Shown here: positions 57,408-64,000 of the stretch, in pieces
How positions within the stretch are numbered: position 1 is the stretch's first letter
How the letters are laid out: every line of letters begins with the position of its first letter
Origin: Pseudonocardia alni
GTDB lineage: Bacteria; Actinomycetota; Actinomycetes; Mycobacteriales; Pseudonocardiaceae
NCBI RefSeq assembly: GCF_002813375.1
Contig: NZ_PHUJ01000003.1
Coordinates: 682,001 to 746,000 of the forward strand
Direction: 5' to 3'
Length of the DNA: 64,000 nucleotides
The notes under the pieces: model-generated
The model's input: the letters and a program-made list of their open reading frames with translations, nothing else
Database searches by the model: none
What the model was told of the DNA's origin: nothing
Translations under genes and position numbers: made by a program

Positions 57408-58772
57408 TCAGACGCGGGCCGGGGCCCGGTCACGGGCCTCGAAACCGGCCTCGATCTCGTCGAGGGACAGGTGCGCGGTCTCCCGGGCCGACCAGGCCGA
57501 CGCCGCCGCCACCAGGCAGATCACACCGCCGAACACGGCGACCGGCAGCCAGCCGCTGACGCTGTTCGCGGCCAGCGCGGCGGCGATGGTGGGGGCGAAC
57601 CCGCCGAACGCGAAGCCGATCTGGGTGCCGACGGCCATACCGGTCAGGCGGACCCTGGCCGGGAACATCTCGCCGTAGAACGAGGGCCACACGCCGTTGG
57701 CGGCGCTGTAGACGATCCCCGACAGCAGGATGCCGATGCCGAAGACCAGCAGGTACTCACCGGTGGACACGGCCCACAGGTAGGCGGCGAGCAGCACCCC
57801 GCTGCCCAGCGCCCCGGCGATGAACACCGGGCGCCGCCCGATCCGGTCGGCCAGGACGGCGAACAGCGGGATGGCGGCGAGGGCGACGACGTTCGCGCTC
57901 ACGACGACCCACAGCATGGTCGAGCGCTCCAGGCCGACGGTGTTGACCGCGAACGACAGCGCGAACACCGTCATCAGGGTGCTGACCGAGGCCACCGTCG
58001 CGGCGAGGGTGACACGCAGCAGGTTCGGCCAGTGGCCGCGGAACAGCGCGTCGATCGGGAGCTCGTCCTTCGCCTTCGGCGCGCCGTCGGTGTCGGCGAC
58101 CTCGGTGGTGAACACCGGGGTCTCGTGCAGCGTCCGCCGGATCAGCACACCGGCGACCATCACCAGCACGCTCGCCCAGAACGGCACCCGCCAGCCCCAG
58201 GACAGCAGCGCGTCCTCGGGCAGCAGCGCGATCGGCAGGAACACCGCGGTCGCGATGATCTGCCCGCCCTGGGTCCCGGACAGGGTGAAGCTGGTGAAGA
58301 ACGCGCGGCGGCCCTGCGGGGAGTGCTCCAGCGTCATCGAGTTCGCGCCGGCCTGCTCACCGCCCGCGGACAGGCCCTGCAGCAGCCGGCAGGTCACCAG
58401 CAGCGCCGGGGCGAGCACCCCGACCTGGTCGTAGGTGGGCAGGAACCCGATCGCCAGCGTCGCGACCCCCATCATCATCAGCGTCGCGACCAGCACCTTC
58501 TTGCGCCCCAGCCGGTCACCGATGTGACCGAAGAGCACCGCACCGAGCGGGCGGGCGACGTAGCCGAAGCCGAAGGTGGCCAGCGACAGCAGCGTGCCGG
58601 CGACCGGGCTGGAGTCGGGGAAGAACACCTTGTTGAACACCAGCGCCGCGGCGGTGCCGTAGATGAAGAAGTCGTAGTACTCCAGGGCGCTGCCGATCCA
58701 CGCGGCCAGGGCGGCCCGTGTCGGCTGCGCCTGCGGCGCGCTCGGCGCGGCGGCGGACGGTTGCTGGCTCAC
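57408..58772 (-). CDS. MHS family MFS transporter (putative shikimate/quinate importer)
   Basis: A 454-residue metabolite:H+ symporter of the MHS subfamily (ShiA/ProP-like), with 12 predicted helices. It has the subfamily N-terminus (AAWIGSALEYYDFFIYGTAA, ALVFNKVFFP), the A-like loop GHIGDRLGRKKVLV and RLLQGLSAGGEQAGA. The second half contains LADRIGRRPVFIAG. GTG at 58772 has GGGAG upstream. Its promoter region contains a motif related to one before the shikimate dehydrogenase operon, and a TetR gene lies between, so it most likely imports shikimate or quinate. Confidence 0.85.
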   Translation of the reverse strand: MSQQPSAAAPSAPQAQPTRAALAAWIGSALEYYDFFIYGTAAALVFNKVFFPDSSPVAGTLLSLATFGFGYVARPLGAVLFGHIGDRLGRKKVLVATLMMMGVATLAIGFLPTYDQVGVLAPALLVTCRLLQGLSAGGEQAGANSMTLEHSPQGRRAFFTSFTLSGTQGGQIIATAVFLPIALLPEDALLSWGWRVPFWASVLVMVAGVLIRRTLHETPVFTTEVADTDGAPKAKDELPIDALFRGHWPNLLRVTLAATVASVSTLMTVFALSFAVNTVGLERSTMLWVVVSANVVALAAIPLFAVLADRIGRRPVFIAGALGSGVLLAAYLWAVSTGEYLLVFGIGILLSGIVYSAANGVWPSFYGEMFPARVRLTGMAVGTQIGFAFGGFAPTIAAALAANSVSGWLPVAVFGGVICLVAAASAWSARETAHLSLDEIEAGFEARDRAPARV

Positions 58773-58845
58773 GGTGGCTCCCGGCGTGTGCGACGTTGCA
58801 GGCACTGGTGTGGACGACGGCTCCCGGGCGGCGGGCCGCTCGCTT

Positions 58846-58868
58846 ATGTACCGTCTGGTTACGTACCG
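58846..58868. promoter_or_regulatory. Putative TetR operator before the MHS transporter
   Basis: On the minus strand the site reads CGGTACG-TAACC-AG-ACGGTACAT (58846-58868). The same blocks (CGGTAC, TAACC, ACGGTACATA) recur at 59678-59703 before the dehydrogenase operon, with a 2-base difference in one spacer. Confidence 0.6.
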
Positions 58869-58921
58869 AATAGTGAGTTGCGCCGCGACGCGTGTCAAGA
58901 GCCGGATGGACGCCGGTCCCG

Positions 58922-59578
58922 TCAGTCCTGTCCGACGCGGGCGGTCAGGTACTCCACCACCAGGTCACCGACCATGCGGCGGTAGTGCGCCCGGCGGGCC
59001 GGGTCCAGCAGGTCGCGGCCGAAGATGGCCGAGACGGTGTGCCGGTTGGCCACCCGGAACACGCAGAACGAGCTGATCAGCACGTGGACGTCGAAGGCGT
59101 CGACGTCGTCGCGGAACATGCCGGTCTCCCGGCCGCGGGCGAGGATCGGCTCCAGCACTCCGACCGCGGGCCCGGCCAGCCCCTCGCGCAACGGGGAGGA
59201 CCGCAGGTGCTCGGCGTGGTGGATGTTCTCGATCGCGACCAGCCGGATGAAGTCCGGGTGCGCCTCGTGGTGGTCGAAGGTGAGCTCGGCGACCGCACGC
59301 ACCGCCCGCGCCGGGTTGAGGTCCGACACCGACAGCTGCTGCTCCAGTGCCCGGATCCCGGCGTAGGCCCGTTCGAGAACGGCCAGGTAGAGACCCTGTT
59401 TCGAGCCGAAGTAGTAGTAGAGCATCCGCTTGGTGGTCCGGGTGCGCGCGGCTATCTCGTCGACCCGCGCCCCGGCCAGTCCCCGGTCGGCGAACTCCGC
59501 AGTCGCCTCGTCCAGGATCTCGGTGCGGGTGCGCTCGGCGTCGCGCTGCCGGACGCCGTCCTCCGGTGCCGCTGCCAC
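58922..59578 (-). CDS. TetR family transcriptional regulator of the shikimate/quinate locus
   Basis: A 218-residue TetR-type repressor. The N-terminal HTH is ILDEATAEFADRGLAGARVD, then IAARTRTTKRMLYYYFGSKQ (about 22-66); the C-terminal ligand domain is of a TetR_C type with HHEAHPDFIRLVAIENIHHA. GTG at 59578 has GGAGGGGG upstream. It is transcribed toward the transporter and away from the dehydrogenase operon. Two related CGGTAC-containing sites flank its neighbours, so it most likely represses both and is released by a pathway intermediate. Confidence 0.9.
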   Translation of the reverse strand: MAAAPEDGVRQRDAERTRTEILDEATAEFADRGLAGARVDEIAARTRTTKRMLYYYFGSKQGLYLAVLERAYAGIRALEQQLSVSDLNPARAVRAVAELTFDHHEAHPDFIRLVAIENIHHAEHLRSSPLREGLAGPAVGVLEPILARGRETGMFRDDVDAFDVHVLISSFCVFRVANRHTVSAIFGRDLLDPARRAHYRRMVGDLVVEYLTARVGQD

Positions 59579-59677
59579 TGCGGTCCCCCTCCGCCGGTCC
59601 ACGCCGCCGGGATCCCGGCGGCGTCCCCGGACTCTACGGATCGCCGGCCGTCTCCCCTGGCCGATCCGTCCGCCGTC

Positions 59678-59703
59678 CGGTACAACTAACCGTACGGTAC
59701 ATA
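59678..59703. promoter_or_regulatory. Putative TetR operator before the shikimate dehydrogenase operon
   Basis: CGGTAC-AAC-TAACC-GT-ACGGTACATA (59678-59703) contains the perfect 10-bp palindrome ACCGTACGGT (59689-59698). Same blocks as at 58846-58868. It lies 18 bases upstream of the GTG at 59721 and about 100 bases upstream of the tetR start, so it may control both. Confidence 0.6.
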
Positions 59704-59720
59704 GATCCGAGGAGGGATCC

Positions 59721-60653
59721 GTGCGGAGCAGCAGCGAGACCCGGCGCGACACCGACGCCACCGGAACCGGCACACGGGTGCGGACGGGGTTGATCGGCGC
59801 CGGCATCGGTCCGTCGCTGTCGCCTGCCCTGCACGAGCGCGAGGGCGCCGCGCACGGCCTGGACCTGACCTACCGGCGCTTCGACCTCGACGTCCTCGGG
59901 GTCGCACCGGACGGCGTCGGCGACCTGCTCCGCCGGGCCCGCGCCCAGGGTCACGCGGGCCTCAACATCACCCATCCCTGCAAGCAGCGCGTGATCGGCC
60001 ACCTCGACGCCCTCGCCCCGGAGGCCGCCGCCGTCGGCGCGGTCAACACCGTCGTCATCGGCACGGACGGGTCGATGACCGGGCACAACACCGACTGGAC
60101 CGGGTTCCGCGACGGCTGGCGGGCCGGGCTGCCCGGCGCCGCGACGGGCCGGGTCGTGCTGCTGGGTGCCGGGGGCGCCGGCGCCGCGGCCGCCTACGCC
60201 ATGGCCCGCGAGGGAGTCGGCGTCCTGCAGGTGGTCGACGTCGACGGGGACCGGGCCGCCGCGCTCGCCGCGTCGGTGACCCCGCACCTGGCCCCCGGCG
60301 CGCAGGCCACCGGGCACCCGTTGCCGGAGCTGGCCGCGCTGCTCCCCGGCGCCGACGGCCTCGTGCACGCCACACCGGTGGGGATGGCCGAGCACCCCGG
60401 CCTGCCGTTCGATCCCGCGCTGCTCGCGACCCGCCCGTGGGTCGCCGAGATCGTCTACCGGCCGCTGGACACCGCGCTGCTGGGTGCCGCGCGCGCCGCG
60501 GGCTGCCGCACCGTCGACGGCAGCGCGATGGCCGTGCACCAGGCCGCGGAGGCGTTCCGGCTGTTCACCGGCGTCGCACCGGACCCGGCGCGGATGCTCG
60601 CCCACCTCGCCGAGCTGATCACCGCCGAGCAGGAGGCCGCACGTGTCGCCTGA
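59721..60653 (+). CDS. Shikimate/quinate dehydrogenase (AroE/YdiB/QsuD-like)
   Basis: A 310-residue NAD(P)-dependent dehydrogenase. The substrate-binding Ser pair is in GPSLSPALHE (S32, S34), the catalytic Lys in LNITHPCKQ (K88), and D125 in HNTDWTGF. The NAD-binding site follows (GAGGAGAAAAYA), and the next strand ends VVDVDGDRA: the acidic Asp after the strand favours NAD over NADP and thus a catabolic role. Context with a DSD and a transporter supports oxidation of quinate or shikimate. GTG at 59721 has GAGGAGGG upstream. It overlaps the next gene by 11 bases. Confidence 0.88.
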   Translation: MRSSSETRRDTDATGTGTRVRTGLIGAGIGPSLSPALHEREGAAHGLDLTYRRFDLDVLGVAPDGVGDLLRRARAQGHAGLNITHPCKQRVIGHLDALAPEAAAVGAVNTVVIGTDGSMTGHNTDWTGFRDGWRAGLPGAATGRVVLLGAGGAGAAAAYAMAREGVGVLQVVDVDGDRAAALAASVTPHLAPGAQATGHPLPELAALLPGADGLVHATPVGMAEHPGLPFDPALLATRPWVAEIVYRPLDTALLGAARAAGCRTVDGSAMAVHQAAEAFRLFTGVAPDPARMLAHLAELITAEQEAARVA

Positions 60654-62550
60654 GACCGTGCCCACCGGAACCGTGCCCACCGGAACCGTGCCCACCGCAA
60701 CCCCGCCCACCGGGACCGCGCGCCTGTCCCTGGCCACGGTCTGCCTGTCCGGCACGCTGGAGGACAAGCTCGCCGCCGCCGCGACCGCCGGGTTCGACGG
60801 CGTCGAGATCTTCGCGCCGGACCTGCTCGCCGACCCCGGGTCCCCGGCGGCGATCGGCGCCCGCTGCCGCGACCTGGGCCTGTCGGTGGACCTCTACCAG
60901 CCGCTGCGCGACATCGACTCGACCGACCCCGACCGGTTCGCGGCGAACCTGCGCCGCGCGGACGCGACCTTCGAGGTCATGGCGGGGCTCGGCGCCGACA
61001 CCGTGCTGGTGTGCTCCTCGGTGTCCCCCGACGCCGTCGACCCCGCCGCCGACGCCGACCTGCTCGCCGCCCAGCTGCACACCCTCGCCGCCCGCGCCCA
61101 CGAGCGCGGGCTGCGCATCGCCTACGAGGCGCTCGCCTGGGGCAGGCACGTCGACACCTGGGACGCCTCCTGGGACGCCGTGCGCGCCGCCGACCACCCC
61201 GCGCTCGGCCTCTGCCTGGACTCCTTCCACGTCCTGGCCCGCGGCTCGGACCCGGCCCCGATCGCCGAGGTGCCCGGCGGGAAGCTGTTCTTCCTGCAGC
61301 TCGCCGACGCCCGTGAGCTGTCGATGGACGTGCTGTCCTGGAGCCGTCACCACCGGTTGTTCCCCGGCCAGGGCGGGTTCGACCTGCCGGCGTTCCTCGC
61401 GCCGGTGCTGGCGGCCGGGTACGCCGGGCCGCTGTCGCTGGAGGTGTTCAACGACGTCTTCCGCCAGTCCGACCCGGTCCGCACCGCCGTCGACGCCCGC
61501 CGCTCATTGATCGCCCTCGCCGAGGCCACCGCGCTGGCCGGTGCCGGGACCGACCCGGTCGCCACCGCGGCGCCGTCCCTCGACGGGACCGCGTTCGTCG
61601 AGCTGACCGCGGGCCCGGAGCTGGGCCGGGTACTGCGTGCACTGGGGTTCAGCCGCACCGGGGTGCACCGCACCAAGCAGGTGGAGCGCTTCGAGCAGGG
61701 CGGTGCCCGGCTGCTCGTCAACGCGGCGGGCACCGGGTCCGGTGCGGTCGCGGCGATCGCCGTCGAGTCCCCCGACCCGGACGCCTCCGCCCGCCGGGCC
61801 GCCCGGCTCTGTGCCTCCCCGGTGCCCCGCGCGACCGGGCCGGGGGAGGCCGAGTTCGCCGAGATCCCCGCACCGGACGGCACCGCGCTCTTCCTGTGCC
61901 GCACCTCCGGCGACACGGGCCCGGACGGCCCGGCCTGGCCGCACGACTTCGTGGGCGTCGACGAAGCGCCCGCCCCCGGGACCGGGATCACCGGGATCGA
62001 CCACGTCGGCCTGACCCAGCCCTACGACGCGTTCGACGAGGCGGTGCTGTTCCACCGGGCCGTCCTCGGCCTCGACCCGGTCGGCGACGGGGAGTACGCG
62101 GCCCCGTTCGGGCTGGTCCGCAGCCGGGCGCTCGCCGACCCCCGGCGCCGGGTCCGGCTCGCGCTGACCGTGTCGGTGCTGCGTCGCGGGGACTGGAGCC
62201 CGGCCGTCGCCGACCCGCAGTACGTGGCCCTGGCCTGCGACGACGTGCTCGCCACCGCGGCCGCGGCACGGGCCGCCGGGGTGCCGCTGCTCGCGGTGCC
62301 CGCCAACTACCACGACGACCTGGCCGCCCGGCTCGACCTGCCCGCGGACACCGTGGCCGCCTACCGGGAGCTCGGGGTCCTGCACGACCGCGACGCGCAC
62401 GGCGACTACCTGCAGGTCTGCACCGAGCTGCTCGGCGGACGGCTGTTCCTCGCCCTGGTGCAGCGCACCGGCACGCACGACGGGCACGGCTGGCCGGACG
62501 CCCCGGTCCGGATGGCGGCCCACCGCCGGTCCCGGCTCACCCGTGGCTGA
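60643..62550 (+). CDS. quiC1: 3-dehydroshikimate dehydratase fused to an HPPD-like domain (QuiC1/QsuB)
   Basis: A 635-residue bifunctional-looking protein. The N-terminal TIM barrel (about 25-300) is a sugar-isomerase-type 3-dehydroshikimate dehydratase: ATVCLSGTLEDKL, FDGVEIF, IAYEALAWGRHVDTW, CLDSFHVLARG, FLQLADA and SLEVFND give the metal ligands Glu, Asp/His, Gln, Glu. The C-terminal half (about 320-625) resembles 4-hydroxyphenylpyruvate dioxygenase/VOC domains, as in Pseudomonas QuiC1 and Corynebacterium QsuB. It converts dehydroshikimate to protocatechuate. The GTG at 60643 lies inside the preceding gene; the first ~24 residues are a TVPTG repeat, so the real start may be further in. 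Confidence 0.9.
   Translation: MSPETVPTGTVPTGTVPTATPPTGTARLSLATVCLSGTLEDKLAAAATAGFDGVEIFAPDLLADPGSPAAIGARCRDLGLSVDLYQPLRDIDSTDPDRFAANLRRADATFEVMAGLGADTVLVCSSVSPDAVDPAADADLLAAQLHTLAARAHERGLRIAYEALAWGRHVDTWDASWDAVRAADHPALGLCLDSFHVLARGSDPAPIAEVPGGKLFFLQLADARELSMDVLSWSRHHRLFPGQGGFDLPAFLAPVLAAGYAGPLSLEVFNDVFRQSDPVRTAVDARRSLIALAEATALAGAGTDPVATAAPSLDGTAFVELTAGPELGRVLRALGFSRTGVHRTKQVERFEQGGARLLVNAAGTGSGAVAAIAVESPDPDASARRAARLCASPVPRATGPGEAEFAEIPAPDGTALFLCRTSGDTGPDGPAWPHDFVGVDEAPAPGTGITGIDHVGLTQPYDAFDEAVLFHRAVLGLDPVGDGEYAAPFGLVRSRALADPRRRVRLALTVSVLRRGDWSPAVADPQYVALACDDVLATAAAARAAGVPLLAVPANYHDDLAARLDLPADTVAAYRELGVLHDRDAHGDYLQVCTELLGGRLFLALVQRTGTHDGHGWPDAPVRMAAHRRSRLTRG
60655..60714 (+). repeat. Four 15-bp tandem repeats at the start of quiC1
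   Basis: Units ACCGTGCCCACCGGA at 60655-60669 and 60670-60684, ACCGTGCCCACCGCA at 60685-60699 and ACCCCGCCCACCGGG at 60700-60714. In frame they encode TVPTG, TVPTG, TVPTA, TPPTG. A change in copy number would keep the frame. Confidence 0.95.
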
Positions 62551-62635
62551 GCGGTCCCGCCGGCGTCGCGGCCGTCGTCGGGGAGGTCCCGGCCCCGCAC
62601 ACGCCGTCCCGCTGCCGGGGACCTGATCGCCGGTC

Positions 62636-64000
62636 TCAGGTCGACTGCTCCGGCGACGGCTGCGCGGCCAGGCGCGCCGAGTAGATCGAGTACCCGTCGA
62701 GCCAGCGGGCCACCGCGGTCGCCACCAGCGTCGCGGCGACCAGCGGGACGGCGATCCCGAACCCGGTGCCGGTCAGCTCCAGCACCAGCACCAGGCCGGC
62801 CAGCGGCGCCTGCATCCCGGCCCCGATCATCGCGGCCGCCCCGACCAGGGCGAACGTGCCGACCGGGGTGCCCGGCCACAGCGCCGACCAGGCCACGCCG
62901 AGCGCGGCCCCGAGCAGCGCGCCGGTGCACAGCGTCGGGGTGAACAGCCCGCCGGACGCGCCGCTGCCCAGGCACATCGCCGTCACCAGCGGCTTCAGCA
63001 CGGCCAGCGCCGCGAACAGCAGCAGCGCCCCGCCACCGAGGAAGGCCTGCTCGGCCAGGTCCGCGCCGTTGCCGTAGAGCTGCGGGAACGCCAGCCCGGC
63101 CACACCGAGCAGCCCGAACGCGACGACCGGGGCGGCGATCCGCCACCACGTCCGCCGGGGCCCGTGGTGCGACACGAACCCGATCAGCCGGACCCAGCCG
63201 GTCGCGAGCACCCCGATCAGCACACCCGCGGGCACCGCCCACACCAGCAGCGACGGCGTCGTCGCCGGGACCGGGAGGCCGGGGTAGACCGGCCCGGCGG
63301 GCAGGTACAGCCAGGCGACGACGGTGGCGGTCGCGGTGCAGGCCAGCGCGGGCAGCACCACCGGCAGCCGCACGGTGCCGACGAGCACCTCGGCGGTGAA
63401 CAGCGCCCCGCCCAGCGGCACGTCGTAGACGCAGGCCAGCCCGGCGCCCGCGCCGCAGGCGACCAGTAGCCGTCGCTGCTCGAGCGACAGCCCGCCCCAG
63501 CCGGCCAGGACCGCGCCCCACACCCCGCCCATCAGCTTGGGCGCGGCCTCCCGGCCGAGCGAGGCGCCCAGCCCGACGACGACCTCCGACAGCGCCGCGG
63601 TGCCGGTGCTGCGGCGCACCCCGAGCCGCGCGTCGCCGGTCCAGATCGCGTCGTCGACGTCGGTGCGGCCGGGCACGAACCGGCGCAGCAGGTACCCGCC
63701 GACCCCGGCGACGAGCCCCGCCACCAGCAGCGGCCACACCCGTCCCCACGCGTCGGCCCGCTCGACCGCCGCCTGGAACCCCTCCGCCGCCCCGGAACCC
63801 CAGGCCCACTCCGACACCGCGTGCAGCAGCGCCATCAGCACGATGCCGGACAGCCCGGCGGCGACCCCGGTCACGACGAGCAGCAGCCAGAACCGGACGG
63901 TCAGCGGCGACGCGCCGTCGCCGGTGACGTTGGGCTGGTCGGTGGCGGCCCGCTTCGACCCGACGCGCGTCCGCAGGACGGGGGCGGGGACCCGGAGGCG
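62636..64000 (-). CDS. ClC-family chloride channel/transporter (5' end outside window)
   Basis: The frame stays open to base 64000 on the minus strand, so the N-terminus is outside; 454 residues are visible. It is a ClC-type protein with many membrane helices. The later signatures are LGASLGREAAPKLMGG (GREGP-like, with AA) and LGSGASGGLFTPTLCTGALL. The usual first filter motif GSGIP is replaced by VPGRTDVDDAIWTGDARL. No cytosolic CBS domain follows; the protein ends after the last helix (STYSAR-like tail). Probably a divergent H+/Cl- or other anion exchanger. Confidence 0.85.
   Translation of the reverse strand, partial: RLRVPAPVLRTRVGSKRAATDQPNVTGDGASPLTVRFWLLLVVTGVAAGLSGIVLMALLHAVSEWAWGSGAAEGFQAAVERADAWGRVWPLLVAGLVAGVGGYLLRRFVPGRTDVDDAIWTGDARLGVRRSTGTAALSEVVVGLGASLGREAAPKLMGGVWGAVLAGWGGLSLEQRRLLVACGAGAGLACVYDVPLGGALFTAEVLVGTVRLPVVLPALACTATATVVAWLYLPAGPVYPGLPVPATTPSLLVWAVPAGVLIGVLATGWVRLIGFVSHHGPRRTWWRIAAPVVAFGLLGVAGLAFPQLYGNGADLAEQAFLGGGALLLFAALAVLKPLVTAMCLGSGASGGLFTPTLCTGALLGAALGVAWSALWPGTPVGTFALVGAAAMIGAGMQAPLAGLVLVLELTGTGFGIAVPLVAATLVATAVARWLDGYSIYSARLAAQPSPEQST

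Noticed and set aside
1-64000. Search for tRNA, rRNA, CRISPR arrays, insertion sequences, integrases or phage genes
   Set aside because: None seen. The repeats found are short hairpins, operators or small tandem arrays, and no transposase-like protein is encoded.

Overview
The window is one contiguous piece of a very GC-rich chromosome with dense gene packing, many GTG starts, GTGA/ATGA gene overlaps and few intergenic gaps. RbpA, an Lsr2-type protein, an Emb-type arabinosyltransferase, a DUF3072 protein and mycothiol-type PIG-L chemistry place it in an arabinogalactan-bearing actinobacterium. Pseudonocardia or a close relative is my best guess from overall character, not from a database match. 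I see no rRNA, tRNA, CRISPR array, transposase or integrase. Both ends cut through genes (a GAF/ANTAR protein on the left, a ClC-type channel on the right).

1-16.5 kb is mostly housekeeping: an M24 peptidase, a PspC protein, a PIG-L deacetylase, a polyprenol-phosphate mannosyltransferase-like GT2, a DUF885 protein, rbpA with a thiol-stress sigma-factor-like promoter, an MFS exporter, a GDPD, a LigD-like end-joining protein whose ligase domain has lost its catalytic residues, a LysR/SDR divergent pair, serA, and an Lsr2 homologue with a long tail. 16.5-26.3 kb is cell-envelope and accessory: a single 1138-residue Emb arabinosyltransferase, an ABM-like membrane protein, a GNAT remnant, a small HTH-like gene with a duplicated 17-bp palindrome, a secreted lipase, a pentapeptide-repeat protein, and three consecutive single-pass proteins that share an N-terminal RHR motif.

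26.3-34.5 kb is a six-gene operon on the minus strand: a molybdenum hydroxylase large subunit, PxpA, a biotin carrier, a biotin carboxylase, PxpB and PxpC. A PucR-type regulator reads away from it. I read this as a catabolic unit for a lactam or cyclic amide. 34.5-53.1 kb holds a frameshifted DUF4232 lipoprotein, a TauE exporter, a membrane kinase with inverted architecture, a MarR/asnB divergent pair with palindromic operators, DUF427, a second MarR, an M20 peptidase, coaA with a possible translationally coupled leader ORF, two CNNM/CorC proteins, a Cys-rich 65-residue protein, an SDR with a strong palindromic operator, a COG3044 ATPase, a second DUF4232 lipoprotein and a DUF368 (PopT-type) polyprenyl-phosphate transporter.

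53.1-62.6 kb contains two catabolic loci. The first is a CaiB-type CoA transferase overlapping an AtuA-family protein, divergent from a LysR regulator. The second is a quinate/shikimate degradation locus: an MHS transporter, a TetR regulator, a shikimate/quinate dehydrogenase and a QuiC1/QsuB-type dehydroshikimate dehydratase. A related motif lies in front of both the transporter and the enzyme operon, so TetR probably controls both. All functions are read from motifs and context; no database search was run.
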